Assembly: GCA_009103225.1 (NCBI GenBank)
Contig: RHPI01001037.1
Span: 435,949 to 484,633 of the forward strand
Length of the DNA stretch: 48,685 nt
Source: Chlorokybus atmophyticus
Taxonomy: Eukaryota > Streptophyta > Chlorokybophyceae > Chlorokybales > Chlorokybaceae
Reading direction: 5' to 3'
Each line of letters starts with the position of its first letter. Position 1 is the first letter of the stretch. The notes under the pieces are model-generated. The model was not told where the DNA came from. It saw nothing but the letters and a program-made list of their open reading frames with translations, and made no database searches. The position numbers and the translations under genes are program-made. Below, piece after piece: positions 1-12,587 of the stretch.

Positions 1-43
<43 letters not shown>

Positions 44-49
44 GGGGAG
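1..49. repeat. (GA)n microsatellite
   Basis: About 18 uninterrupted GA dinucleotides run into a short purine/G tract. It is simple-sequence DNA downstream of the 3' end of the first gene and touches the window edge, so its full length is unknown. Confidence 0.95.
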
Positions 50-220
50 CATAGCTGCGTTGCTAAATTCCTTAGAATGGTACATGCAGTGCACAACCAA
101 GTACATGACAGCTCTTCATTTGTAATGCAAGAAGTCTAGCAACCCCCCAACAATCTACACAACAATGTCGCTACAATAATCTCTCTACAGCATGCAAACT
201 GCCCTACAAAACCAGATACT

Positions 221-225
221 TTACA
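221..225 (-). terminator. candidate polyadenylation signal (TGTAA on minus strand)
   Basis: TGTAA on the minus strand lies about 100 nt past the stop of the prominin-like gene; another lies at 305-309, only 18 nt past the stop. TGTAA is the usual polyadenylation signal of chlorophyte algae. The motif is short and could occur by chance. Confidence 0.25.
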
Positions 226-326
226 TGTCAGCAAGCACAATCGTCACACCACAACGATGACTACACCGCCGGCCTGCTTCGGCAGTATCATCTCAAAGTT
301 ATGCTTACAATGAGCTAACTTCGTCC

Positions 327-3300
327 TCAATGCCGGTACGCACTGTCATACTTGTATGCTCCTTCTTCTCTGCTGCTGCTGGCATGGTTAGGTGATGTCA
401 ACACCGCCTCAGACTTGATCCCCGCATCCCTCGCAAGGGGTGTCTCACCGGTGTGCTCATGCTCATGCTCAGGTGCGTTGTATTCAGGTGGAAGCGTTGG
501 GTATGCGGCATGGAACACTGACATGCCGGACGCGGATGGCGCGGAGGGTGTTTCGGGCCGCGAGGCCGCCACATGCGTCTCTGGGCTCGACAACGACGGG
601 TACATGTGGCCCCCGCCCGTCCCGAGGGCGTTGATGGCAGTTGGTGAGAACATGAACGCCTGCGCAGGACTCACAATGGCCCCAGGTGGCGTCGCCGGCA
701 GACTTGTGATTTCGTGCGCAGATAGCAGGGGCGGTCTGCGTGCCGTGTTGGGCTGCGAGTCCGAGTCTGAGACGGGCACTTGGCGCTCGTGCTTGTTGCG
801 ACGAGCCCACATCTTCAACGCAAGGGGCTTCTTCTTCGGCTTCCCGATGCGAGGCGTCTCGCCAGAGTGCCCGCTGAGCGCAATGTGGCCGCTGTCAGCA
901 CGACGGAAACGAGTAGCTCCCAACAGTCCCGCGCACGGCCCGCAGCACATAAAAGTAAACGCCAACAGGTACCAAGAGGCAATGAGCTGCATGACGATCG
1001 GTTGTTGTGCGTAAGAGCATGTTCGGAGAGACACAAACAACATGGAACAGAGCAGAAAGCACAACCACCACACTGACCAGATAGATTGGCTGTGCTACAG
1101 TGCAGCAGGCAGCATCCTTAAATGAAAAGTACGCATTGGCCAGAGCCGAGCATGAGGCGAGCGATGAGGAGGCCTGGATGAGGGTGGACACTTGCGTGCC
1201 GACCTCGTGGGCCATGTCGGTAATAGGGTACGCGAGCAGCTCACGGGGCCGCACGAGGGATGTGTTGGATGGGTTCAACCATTCATCCACCTTGCGCGGA
1301 ACGAAGTCTCCGAACGCCTGCTGTGCACTGGCCCAAGCGGAAGCCAGCGGCGTGGAGGCGCCACTGGCCTTGCAGCCGCCGGCGATTTGCGCATACAATG
1401 CCGGAGGGTTGATCGTGATGGTCACATTGTTGAATGTCATTGTGCGGTCGGTGCCTTCCTTCATTAACAGGTACTTGTAGGCTAGGTTCTCGCTCGATCG
1501 GCACCCGTCAGCAGTCACAACCACTGCACAAGCATATGTGTGTTTGTGCGCGTGTGTTCCTGTCTAGCTGTATATATGATTGAGCGTGTTATACACTCAC
1601 CTAGCGGGAATGACAATGCTCCCGCCAGTAAGAACATCAGCGGGGCGGCGATTAGCACCAGCACCAGCATACACGCAGAGAGCCCCCGCACATTCAGCAA
1701 GCATGATAGGAGCCCTAGCAGAATGATTGCACCTGGTCCCGATTGAAGGTCGTTAGCACGCGGCCGATTCAACATGTAGCATAGGTCACTGTACCTGGTA
1801 TCGCGAACAGCGCGGTGTACAGTCCCTTGCGTGATATGTTGGCCTTGGCCTTATCAGAGTCAAAGACGACCGAGCCTACCTGAGAGCGCAGTGCAGACGT
1901 GAGTGACAAAGCTCAGACTGCAAACGCTGATGTTCATTTCTTGCCTTGGTTAGGCTTTGTCCGTCCACGAAGTTGATGGTGTTGTCAATGCATTGGTTGG
2001 TCAGGCAGTACGCACGCTCCCCATTGACATTATAATGCTGCCCGTTGCTTTTGTGACCTGTGCCAAGCAACAAGAGTGGTTCAACTTATGTTGATGGTGG
2101 GAACCCTCAAGACACAGACCCACATTGACAAGGATGGGTACGAAGTGTTCTTGCCTACGAGTTGCGTTGAGTTGAAGGTGGCATTGAGGAGCTTGTCTTC
2201 ATTTAGAACTAGGCTGGCGAAGAAGTACACAGCCCCGCGTTCGCTGTACCTGAACCACGCATATACATCATTATGTGTTAGTTCAGAGAGCAAAACAGCC
2301 TCAGCAGGCGACAGTCTTTCATAGTCCCATCTTACCAAGAGTTCCCCACAACATCAAGCTTCCTCAGCACCTTCTGCACGTTGGGATCCTCTGAAACCTT
2401 GCTGTATCCTCTGTATGTGAAGTTGGCCTGCAGAAGAGATTGTTTGTTGTTGTTTAGTGCATCAATTATGGCGTAAGCAAGTGGCTCTTGTGACACTGAC
2501 CATAGCCTGAGCATCGTCGATGATTGCCACCATTGCTCGCGCACCCGCCATCAGCCCTTGCGCTTGAAAGACAGGGGCGATCTGGTCCTTCTGTGTACAC
2601 AAAGAACAAGAGTTAAGCAAATCAGACTTCTCCCATCTGAACTGCATGTGTAATGCAGACTGCAGATCCCACGGACCTGCATGCGAGCCAGGAGGGCGTC
2701 CCCTTCAGGCCCCAGCAGCAGCCCCGCACGGGTGAGGTAGCTGCCAACTTTGTCGAAGAGCTCGCGCTCGGGAAGGTCATTGAGGGCGTTACCGAAGGTG
2801 ATGACAGATGCTCGCAGGGAGACAAGGTTGGGAAGAGCCTGCACGAGGCGCATATGTGATGTTGTTCACACGCTGGCGTCCCAGCAACGTTGTTATGGCA
2901 ATTTTGTCAATGCGTGAATGGAACTTACGCGCACGGCACCCGTGATGGAGTCCCAAGAGTTTATGAGGGGTGTCAGGTCAGGCACGTCCCGGATGGCTTG
3001 GTACAGCAGAAAGAGCTGACAACAGGAAAGGTAAGATTATGACACGTTCAAGCAGCAGCAGCAGCAGCAAGATAGCACTTATGCATCCATCCACCTCTAT
3101 GCGGTAGGTGCCAAGGTGGGTGGTGTTGCGAGCGGCAGCATCCAGTGCATTTGCATCGGCAATCTTGGCAGTCCCGTTGACGCCCGCAAGCGCCGTGCCC
3201 ACCGCGTCCATGCTCGTCAGCTGTGCTGGGTTGAGAGCTGCCCGCGCTGTGTCAAACAACGTCAATGCGGACCTGCGGAAGCAGTGGAGTTGTTGATCGT

Positions 3301-6300
3301 CCAGCTTTTGAGATCACCATTTACCACTCTCAGCAGTCCTCTTACGTTGCTGCAGTCATGTCCGGTGCTGGCAAGTCCCCGTTCCACCCGTTGACTTGCG
3401 CTCGGGCAGGCTGCAACGCCGCGAGCAGATCATCCCTGACACCTGTTGAATGTGTGTGTGCACACAGCCGCATGGTTGGTCAAATGTCCCTTGGCTATCA
3501 AATCTAGCACCCAACCAGTTGCCACATACCGTCCATGGCGCGGACGTTGGCAACTTCCTGGGCAGTGGGCGAACGCGTGACCAGTGTGAAATTGACGGCT
3601 GTAAGGACGTTCACCAGCGCCAATGCGTTAAACTTGGTGGTTGCAGTGTTGACAGCCGTGACAGACGACAGCAGGATCGACAGGTCCACCGCACTCGTAA
3701 GCTGTTGCGCGGGTGGAGAGATGTGCATCAGTACATTGAGTGTGCGTGTAAGCCCTCTGACTGATGGTTGACATGGTCACTTTTGCAAGCGTACATTGGA
3801 GATGGCGGTGGCGGTGAGGGTGAGGTTGCCCCTGAAGGGTGCCAGGTCCGGCATGTCCGCGAAGGCACGGTTGAACGTGCTCACTGTGTTCGCTAGCACG
3901 GACAGGTTGGGCAACGACGTGAATGTTGAGTTCACACTCGCCAGTGCTGCGTACACGTCATCCACCGACTACCAGGCAAGTGGACGTCAGTAACCTGCTG
4001 CTACCGTCACTCCATGTCCAGGGCTTTGCAAACAGTGTATGTTTCACTACTTACTGAGGGAAGGTTAAACAAAGTGTGGTTGATGTTGTCAAGGGCGTCA
4101 AAGGCGCGAGCGATACAAGGGAGGGTCACCTGCTGGAGCTGTATCACTGCCGCCATGTGGCTCAGCAGCGGCCTACGCAGTCAAAAATTATTCTGTTCGA
4201 CACTGCGAAGCAAATTACTATGATTGGTTGATGCTTACACTGTTACGCTACACGCACCCTGAATCAATGCTGGTCTCCGCCTCATCGAGGGTGTCCATCA
4301 GCTTGCTAGTAGTTGTCTGATTGAACGCCAGCGTTGTGGCTCTGGTACGCGTGATTTGGGCAATCTGAACCGCAAAACATGTGTCATCGTGCATTGAACC
4401 CAACATCGTACACATCCATGCAGTCCGTTCCTCTCACCGTCACGTTCAGGTTGGGCATGCCGCTGATGGCGTCCTGCATGATGCGGGCTTGAGCGAGGAC
4501 ATCCTGCACGTCCGGGAGGGCGGAGGCGATGGCGTCCTTGAGGGACTGCAAGTCGTCGGCGACGGGTGCGGCCGCGGCCATGCTGTTGAGGGATGCGATG
4601 AGCGTGTCGCATGACCGAACAACAGTCGACCGGAACGCTGCCCCGTTGGTACAGGAGCTGCAGCCCTGCGTGGACAGAGAAGCGAGGTTGCCGCGAAGAC
4701 CGCTATTCCCGTCCACACCAACAAGAACCTGGGGAGGACAAGGAATTCGGCTTCTGGGTTGCTTCAGGTAGAGATGGGCATGCATCAACGCTGATCACAG
4801 TGAGTGAAGCAGTGCAATACTTGCACACCATGTGTGGCCATGAACTGGTACATCAGTGGTAAACTAGCTGTAAGTTGTCTGCTTTTGTGAGCGCGTGGTT
4901 TGTGTGCTGACGTCTAAGCTGCTTGATGCGAGCAATATCGGCTAAAGTGCTTGCATGAGCACGTGCATGAGGGTACGCACCGCCTTGGTTGGGATGGTGG
5001 CGATGAGCTGTTGGTAGTCTGGCTTGGCGACCGCAATGGATCGCTGGACGCTGCCCGTCGCAGTGTCGTACTGCTGCAAGGGGTTGTTGAATGCGGGCGT
5101 GCGCTGCGAGACATTGCCGCTAGCGATCTCAAGGAGATTGATATTGCCATCCAGTGGCGGGATGTCCGTCTTCAGCTGCAAGACCTGCGCGCGCGTGCTC
5201 ACCAAGGAGGCCCGTGTTGGATCGGCGGCTGAGGAAGGAGGTGAGTCAGGAGGTGATTTGAAGTCCGTGGATTGATCTGTGCGACGGAAGGGTGTTGTTC
5301 TTGGCTAACATGTACCTGGCAGTTTGGCGATTGCGGGAATGACCTGATCGATGAAGCTCACAATGACGCTGGTGTTGGGTATAGAGCCTCCAAAGGCGAG
5401 GTCCTCCGCACATGCGAGGGCCTCTTTCAGCGTGTCCAACCTGACCACAGAGTTGTTGTCACGCCACGCACAAACAAGTTGCTGACATGCCTTTCTATGG
5501 CAAACCACTCACCCGAGGTTGTCGTTGAGGATGGTCTGGAGGGTCTTCCCGTATCTCGAAGCGGTGTCGGCGACGTCGGTCAGGAAGACGCCGAGCGGGA
5601 GCGCTGTGCTCTTCACCAGGTCCATCGCGGGGGCGGGACCATCATGCGCAGCACTCTTTGCCGCCGGCGCTATTGCCACATTGCCCCCAATCAACCCCAT
5701 CATAATGAACGCACTGAGGTTGGAACAATTCGGCAGCATCAGTCAGAATGACAAGCAACAAGGATTGCACAAAGAAACACATGTGCTGACGCACACACGT
5801 GCAAGCGCGCACGTGCATGCACGCAGGTACTTACAAGCATATGGCAACAAAGACTCCCATCACCCCGCGCGCAATCCACTTCTCCTTGCGGGTGTACACC
5901 CTCTCGGTCCGCCCTTGCCACGCGCCGTCCTCCCCATACTCCCCTTTGCTCTTATTCCGTCTACTGCAGCAGCCGCATTGCACGAATGCCAGGATGATGG
6001 TCGCCAAGGCCACGATAATTGACAGGATTGCAAAGGCTACACCCATAACAACGTACATCACCAATGCCTGGATAGGTGAGTAACAAGTGTTGGCATGTTA
6101 TGTGTCATTGAGCTGAGCACTTTACAATCTTTTTCTGTGCGCCTTGCCTGAGCGTATTGGTTGGGGTCCGTCTTGCCTGAGGCTTTTTTCACTTCAACAC
6201 CTCCCGGCCAGAACTGCATGCGTATAGGTTGAGTGTGACGTGCATGCGTGACGCGAGTTGCATGTGCGGGGTGGTTTCTCACCTCTATTTTGCCACTCGG

Positions 6301-7110
6301 GCAAGTGCCATTGCCAGTGTGGCCATCCGCAACTGTGTTTTGGCAAGCAAATATGTCGTAGGAGGCCAGGTTGGTGGACACGCCCTTGACCCTGAAATTC
6401 ACGCGCGGGATCGTCGCCATCACCTGTGTGCACATAGGTGGTTGCATACAGCACCCACAGGAACAGGCACATACAGCGACACACAGTTGCACACCAAACA
6501 ACTGCCACACAACAGCAGCTACCATCAATTCGACAACTGAAGTACCGATCTGCAAGACGCTGACAACTGCAAGCTGACATTCGGTGATGGGTGATGAATG
6601 TGTGTCTGATAGCTCTGCCACGCGAACAAACACGCATCCGGTCAGATAGTGATTCGTGCATGCAACTTAAGTGGCACAACTGGCAACGTCACATTTGGCT
6701 GTCGCACTATAATTGCCTCGCACATATCCTGTACATGACTTGCAAGTGGTCAACACTGGTTGGGGATCGTGTAGACATTGTGTGCGTTTCAGCCGCTATA
6801 TCACATTGTTGGACTATCATCACAGACATTCATTCAGGTTGCATCTCTTCTGAGTGTTGATACTGAGCCAACGGTGGCAATGCACAATCTTGACTTTCAC
6901 ATACAGCAGCATCACATAAGCGCAACATACATTGATCTGGTTGGTGTTTTTCCTGCACGCTTTGCATGTGAGCTCGTCCTTGCCGCATCCAGCGTATACA
7001 CCCGCAGGAGCCATAGTCACGAGCAACAACAGGGCCAAAGACGTGGCCAGCGCCGCCGCCACTGGCGCCGGCCGCCCCAGACCCATGTGTGACCCCGTCC
7101 TCACACCCAT
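327..7110 (-). CDS. prominin-like pentaspan membrane protein, 24 exons, about 1437 aa
   Basis: Exons from 5' to 3': 7110-6931, 6423-6283, 6213-6148, 6067-5835, 5713-5513, 5440-5316, 5228-4981, 4728-4438, 4364-4258, 4172-4055, 3968-3795, 3701-3530, 3442-3346, 3272-3095, 3015-2929, 2838-2677, 2590-2501, 2427-2336, 2249-2124, 2047-1945, 1879-1795, 1732-1601, 1523-1078, 986-327. All phases agree and the total is 4314 nt. Introns after exons 3 and 20 use GC donors. The product has a signal peptide (residues 1-30), TM1 (about 130-160) followed by a Cys-rich QCGCCSRR turn, TM2 (about 193-222), a very long loop of about 800 residues with many N-x-S/T sites, TM3-TM4 back to back (about 1026-1069), a 150-residue loop, TM5 (about 1219-1241) and a Ser/Pro-rich tail of about 195 residues. 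This is the prominin order of features. Animal prominins are near 860 residues, so loop 1 is expanded. Prominins organise membrane protrusions; the role here is unknown. A start at the second Met, eight residues on, is possible. Confidence 0.8.
3051..3069. repeat. (AGC)6 microsatellite in an intron
   Basis: Six AGC units lie in the intron between exons 14 and 15 of the prominin-like gene. It is non-coding in my model because the exon 14 donor lies at 3094. Confidence 0.85.
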
Positions 7111-8100
7111 CGCTACAAACAACAACCCGACTGCCTGGCCTGGCAGCCGAGTTTAACGGCAATCCGGCAGATGCACGCCTTTACAACTTGAACTACAAGT
7201 TGATGTGCTCAACATCCGCCTGCTGCCGACCTCCTGGCCTGGCGAGACAACTCCCGGCGGCACCAACGGTGCTATGCCGGTGTTCCCAGATATTCTCAAA
7301 GGCTAGAACTCAACATATGCTAGTCTACTTGCTCTCAACGATGCTGATTGCCTCCTCGTCCTCGGTCCTGCTCCCACAGCTCTTCCTTGTCGTCCGCCGC
7401 CGCCTCCTTGTCCAGCTTGGGCTGAGAGGCGACGACGACGCTGTGTCTCGCAGCGCCAACGCGTCACGTGCCGGTCAGTGACCGTCACGTTCGCGACGGT
7501 TGATTGCTGCGGGGTGGCCGTCATGCGTAATGCACTGGTGGTGCGCGTTACGCCGCTAAAAGTGCGCCTCCAATGCAACCATGCAACGTTTCGTGCGTAA
7601 CGTACCAAGACTTCATGTTGGCAACGCTGCCAATTTGCCAGGATGAACTCTTGTGACAGAGTCATCATGCCAACATAAACTTCGTGGGGCAACTCCTGAA
7701 AGTCCAAGGCTGTTGTCGGATCTACGTATTGTAATTGTATAAGGGGTTATCCTAATTATCATAACATGAACTATGTAAGTTATCATTAACATATATTGAA
7801 TTCAATTGCAAATGAGGCGGAAACAAACTATGTTGTGTTGGCTATTCACAGTATCATGCATGTGTCATAACTTGCATAATTAGCAACAGTCGAACATTAT
7901 GCGTGAAAATTATGATAACCTCCAATGATCAATAAATAAAATCTATCAAACCGTAATAGTATACAGCATTTTAATGTGCTTTTTGTATGTTCATTATACA
8001 CATTATATCATCAATATGACATTGCCACGAGCGATTGGCGTATTTGAGTAGTCCAAAATGTGCGTATCATATTCAATGTTAACGTCGCTTGCATCATTTG
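7111..8100. other. upstream region of the prominin-like gene grading into AT-rich intergenic DNA
   Basis: The first 600 nt upstream of the start codon are GC-rich and should contain the promoter and 5' UTR. I see no convincing TATA box. An open frame on the minus strand (7303-7707) is Arg-rich and low-complexity, with no recognisable domain, so I do not call it a gene. From about 7740 the DNA becomes AT-rich with no gene; it is the target in which element A inserted. Confidence 0.5.
8096..8100. repeat. target-site duplication of element A, left copy (ATTTG)
   Basis: ATTTG directly precedes the TGT of the left LTR and recurs directly after the final ACA of the right LTR. A 5-bp duplication is normal for Ty3/gypsy integrases. 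Confidence 0.93.
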
Positions 8101-8628
8101 TGTAATGGGAGCAATAATAATATGGGTATTATTGCTACCTGAATAACACATTCTGTATGAATAAGTATCTAAATATGCTTATTTATACCTCTTTTCTACG
8201 GTTCCTCGCTTATTAAAGGCTATGATGCTTTATCATAGCTTCAATAAGTCCCAATGGGTGTAGAACCGCTTATTCAAGCCTATTTGGTGTCACATTTGAT
8301 ATAATGTGGTCACTATCTCGTTAGGTACCTTACGATAGGTATCTTTCGATAAGTCCCTTATCGATAGGTACCTTATCTGAGCTGTGATTGGCTCACGCTA
8401 GATTTCCTAACTACCCTATCTGTAGGGTCGATATCTAGTTGTGAGTGAATTATCGCCAGGTATATATTTGATATACTCTTGTTGTAAAAGGTCACATCAA
8501 ACTGATGAGACGGACTTTTCAGTTTTCTGCTCCGTGGCGGCCACGCCGTTGCAAGGCTTGTCATAGGCGGTGTGGGTGTTGGGGTAGAGGATTGAAGGGG
8601 CATCACCGGCGACGGTAGTGTCGTTACA
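8101..8628 (+). repeat. element A 5' LTR (528 bp)
   Basis: It starts TGTAATGGGA and ends GTTACA. It contains a cluster of near-palindromic GGTACC/GATAAG words around 8325-8380 and a TATATATTTGATATAC stretch near 8460 that could be the core promoter. It matches 14666-15216. Confidence 0.95.
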
Positions 8629-8629
8629 T

Positions 8630-8646
8630 TGGTATCGGAGCTGGGG
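8630..8646 (+). other. primer-binding site of element A
   Basis: TGGTATCGGAGC starts 1 nt after the LTR. It resembles the TGGTATCAGAGC site complementary to the 3' end of initiator methionine tRNA that many plant LTR elements use, with one difference. Confidence 0.8.
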
Positions 8647-9580
8647 GGTGACGTGGGTACTTATAGGGGGCGGCGATCTGGTTTTGGCCAATCAGAAGGC
8701 GTCGGCGGCGGCCTCCTATTCGTCCACGCAGCTCAAGCTTCAAACTCGCTTCCCTGCGCTACCTCCACGCTAAAGCCACCCATCAAAGAGGCGGCCTCTC
8801 CACGTGTGAGGTACCATCACACACGTCGGTGACTTGCCTGCTTGCCTGCTTGTCAGCTGCTTGCCAGATGCTTGCCAGGTGCTTGCCAGGTGCACGTGTG
8901 TACTTTCATGCACATCACACAGTGGCTTGCCGGTGCACTATTATTGCTTACAGTGATTGCCTGTGTCATTTCATGCGATGATTGCGGCTTGCTAGTGTGC
9001 CATCACTGCTTGTCACACTTAGTGCACTATCATTGCTTGCAGTGATTGCCTGTCATTGCATGCGGTGATTGCGTGTCATTGTGCTTGCCAGTGCATGTCA
9101 CAGTTGGTCACTGTACAGCTTGCCTGTCGCATGCCTGTGGCTTGCCTATTGCATGCCTGTGACGTACTTGTGACCTGCCAGCTACTTTTCCGGGTCACTT
9201 CACCCGAGTTCGCAAGTTCCGACCCAAAACTGTTCCCAAACCCTCCCCGTTTGGCTTCGGCCTGAAGATTGGGACTTGGTTAGGACAGTTGTGGGGAAGT
9301 TCTAGGACATTTTGTTCCCAAACACTGTTTGTCTGAAACCCTCCCCCTCTGGCTTCGGCCTGGAGATTAGGACTTGGTTGAGGACAACACAGGGTTATGA
9401 CATTCTGGTCCCACTAAGACTTGTTCTGTTTGGTGACACTCCAAATCCAACCTTCCTTATTTTAGGACTGGTTTGGACTCTGTTTGGGATTTTTACAACT
9501 CTGGGTCATTTTAATTCTCTCGTTGAACCTGGTCCATTGGTGAAGTTCTCACCATTCCATTTTGCCTGTTTTGCAGACAA
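8647..9580 (+). other. untranslated leader of element A with tandem-repeat tracts
   Basis: No convincing gene lies here. Around 8828-9170 there is a degenerate tandem array of TGCTTGCC/GATTGCC words. Around 9225-9390 a segment containing CCTCCCC, GGCTTCGGCCTG and GACTTGGTT occurs twice, about 110 nt apart. These look like leader expansions. Confidence 0.55.
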
Positions 9581-10772
9581 ATGGAAGAGAACTCGGTGCC
9601 CACCTCTAAGGGGGAAAGCTCGCAAAAAGAGCAATTATCCCGTGAGGAGGAGTTTCCATTCATGGAGCATATTTCCAACCCGGATGATGCACCTGATGAG
9701 TTTCATGCTGCTAAGGAGGTGGATGGCTTGGTGGAACCAAACGGGCCAACACCACCACCATCATTCGTGCATCCTGAAATCTCAATTCGCTTGACAAAAC
9801 AGGAGTTGATGGACCACTTTCTTCCCACTTATGATGAGGAGTCTCGCGAGGCGATTGTCTCGCTCGTCAACTTCCTGTTTCATGTGGCGCAAAAGATCTC
9901 AAAGCTCACCACCCCTATGGGTCGAGATTGGGAGGAATTGATGGGTGAAGGAAAACGTGTTCTGAACATGATCGAGCGCCTTCAACGCTCTGATAGTGGT
10001 CCACCTGTTCAGGCGCTTGCTTGACCTGCCGAGTTTGTTCCCAACAAACAAGCGGCAATTTTCGACTGGCTCGTGAAGCTGAGACACTATGTCAACTCCC
10101 TTCACATTTTTAGGGAGGGGAAGATGCGTGTAGCTGAGTTGCTGATCCGAAACGATGCTTTGGCAGAGTGGTACCGCCGTAAGCAAAGGGATACGAACCA
10201 CTACGAGAAGTGAATCAGTTGTGCTCTTTGCATGGAGCAGCGCTATGGTGGCGCAGATCCTGTCCAGGTTGCTCGCAACCAGCTGCACAACCTGCGTCAG
10301 AACGGGCGTTCGGTTCAGCAGTATATCCAGGAGGTTTCAGTCGCTTGTCCGCAAGATTATTGCTGGCAAACTACCTATCAGTGATGCTGATCAGCTGGAT
10401 ATGTTCAGGCGTGGCTTGGACACAGAACTTGTGCAGCATGTGGCCGTCAACCCCGCGAGTTTGCAAGAATGGGCCTCGACGGATTTACTATTGCAAATGC
10501 AAATGGTTGCTGATGTGGACAGTGTGAAGCGCTCTCACGCAAACATGCAAACCACAGCAAAAGAGGCAGCCCCGGTTTCAGCTGCAAAGCGGCCGGCCAC
10601 TAACAACAAACCTTTTGTGAAAAAGGCGAAAACATCTCAGCCTGCTGGCCCTTACAACGCGGCCAAATCCATCATCACTTACAGTTTCTGCAAGAAGACA
10701 GGTTATGGGGAGGCCAAGAGCTATGCAAAGCAGAATGCACAGAAGGCCAAGCAGCAGAGGGACAAGAAATAG
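9581..10772 (+). pseudogene. element A gag (capsid and degraded zinc knuckle)
   Basis: The frame opens with MEENSVPTSKG at 9581. It is cut by TGA at 10022 and TGA at 10211 but continues in the same frame with clear gag capsid sequence (FDWLVKLRHYV, YGGADPVQVARNQLHNL). A 1-nt change near 10335 moves it to the next frame, which runs to TAG at 10770-10772 (QSLVRKIIAG, DMFRRGLDTEL). The CCHC knuckle near 10680-10720 has lost three of its four ligands: C to Y, H to Y and C to S. The product, if made, could not package RNA normally. Confidence 0.85.
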
Positions 10773-10806
10773 GAATTGTCCGTGGTTGGTAGCTTAATCG
10801 AGCAGA

Positions 10807-11154
10807 ACGTTTAAAAACTCTGTACTCCTTGATAAAGCTTCCTCTCTTTGTGATGTATCATATGTATGGACTGATATGAGCACACCTGTGTTGACAAATG
10901 CAAACGGTTGTGTTTTAGTCAATGTTCCATTCTCTGAGTTAGTAACTGCTGTCAAGCACTTACACGAGTTGCAATTACAACATGCTGTCACTGCATGTGT
11001 AGTTATCCCTCGATATCATGGCCCTTGCTCGCGATTGTTGAAAGGGGGAGAAGTAATTATGCAACTCTCACGCAAGGATACAGGAGCTTCACCGTTGCAA
11101 GTGATCTTCATCAAGCCTGCTAACTCACCGCACTCCGACATTAGGTACATTTAA
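10807..11154 (+). pseudogene. element A pol N-terminal segment
   Basis: An open stretch between gag and protease has no domain I can name. It contains VLVNVPFSELVTAVKHLHEL and ends at TAA in a different frame from the protease. Its placement suggests the linker between gag and protease. Confidence 0.5.
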
Positions 11155-11164
11155 TGGTTACTCA

Positions 11165-11620
11165 GTGCCACTCAAATGGAGATTTGAGAGTCAACTTATG
11201 GGCACACCATGTACAGCATTAATTGATACTGGTGCAAACCATAACTTTGTTGAACATGCTTGGGTGAAACGTAATAACATACCTTTCACACCAGTCACGT
11301 TGTATGTACGTGCTGCTGGTTCCACCCTCAATGCAATTGGGGAGGTAAAGGGGCGTTTTGTTATTAACAGCCACAAGACTCGACCAACTTTCATCGTGGT
11401 GGATACAGGTATCCTCGGGGTGGATGTTGTTTTGGGTGAACAGTGGCACACCGAAGCAGGTTTGCAATTGAACTCTCGAGCAAATACGTGCACCCTTCGT
11501 AAGGGTAAACGTAAGGTGACGTTAATCGCACCTGTACTCGCACGTGTTGCTCGCGACAATGTTCCGCTCCTCTCTGCTATGCAACTGAAATTGCAACTGA
11601 AATTGCATGCGCAAACGTGA
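11165..11620 (+). pseudogene. element A aspartic protease
   Basis: The retroviral-type active site reads ALIDTGANHNFV (D-T-G-A), with VVDTGILGVDVVLGEQW later in the fold. The frame closes at TGA just as the RT frame opens at 11607, so a small indel near 11600 separates PR from RT. Without it, PR and RT would be one polyprotein. Confidence 0.88.
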
Positions 11621-12587
11621 GGAAGTATATTTGATGCACTTAGGACAGGAAGAGACACCTATTGAACACGCCGTATCTAACCCTGTGGTGCAATCACTAC
11701 CGGAACAATACGCAGATGTATTTCAGGATGAACTCCCGGAGTTGCCTCCTAATAGATACATACATCATACCATTCCGTTGGAAGAGGGGGCAAAGCCACC
11801 TTGGCGGCCTATCTATAGGCTAAGTCCCTTAGAACACGCGGAAATGGATAAACAGCTCAAAGAGTTATTGAACAAAGGTTTAATAACAAAGAGCATATCT
11901 CCTTTAGGTGCACCAATTTTGTTTCTGCCCAAAAAGAATGGCAAGCTACGCATGTGTATTGATTACTGTGCGTTGAACAAGGTAACTGTAAAAAACAGAT
12001 ACCCTTTGCCTCGGATTGATGATTTGTTTAATAAGCAGTCAGGTGCAACAGTGTTCAGCACATTGAATTTGACCAGTGGTTATCATCAAATCAAAATCCA
12101 CCCGTCGGATATACAAAAAAACTGCATTTCGCACCCCACTATGACACTTTGAGTATAAAATGTTACCATTTGGGTTATTAATGCACTGGCTACATTTCAA
12201 ACAGCAATGAACGCGGTATTTGCTGATGAATTGTACAAGTTTGTACTGGTATATCTTGACGACATAATTGTGTTCAGCAAAACCCAGAAGGACCACCACA
12301 GGCATGTGGAGTTAGTTCTAGCTAAGTTACGTGAACACAAATTCTATGCCAACCTGTCCAAATGCAACTTTGCAAAGGATGAACTACCCTTTTTAGGGCA
12401 TGTGATTGGCAAAGAAGGATTGAAACCAGATCCCAAAAAGGTGTGTGCGGTGAAGGATTGGCCACCACCCAAGGATGTACATCAGTTACGTGCTTTCTTG
12501 GGGCTAGCCAATTATTTCCGCAAGTTTATGCGAGCATATTCTAGCGTGGCAAATCCTTTAACATCTTTACTAAGAAAGGATGTTTAA
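11607..12587 (+). pseudogene. element A reverse transcriptase
   Basis: The fingers/palm part is clear ([34 protein letters not shown]) and the catalytic box is intact as YLDDIIVFS, followed by GHVIGKEGLKPDPKK and FLGLANYFRKF. Around 12110-12205 the frame is lost: an A7 run and later indels shift the segment that should read the conserved FRT...MPFGL region. The frame then recovers at 12207 and runs to an in-frame TAA at 12585. Confidence 0.9.

Noticed and set aside
352..1014. Long plus-strand open frame opposite the prominin-like gene's last exon
   Set aside because: It is the antisense shadow of the 660-nt terminal exon. It has no domain, and the minus strand has consistent splice phases and membrane topology.
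5441..5512. Upstream acceptor (TAG at about 5494) for exon 6 of the prominin-like gene
   Set aside because: It would leave an intron of about 20 nt. The TCAG before 5440 gives a 72-nt intron and keeps phase.
7303..7707. 134-codon minus-strand frame upstream of the prominin-like gene
   Set aside because: Arg/Gly-rich low-complexity translation, no domain, no splice or start context.
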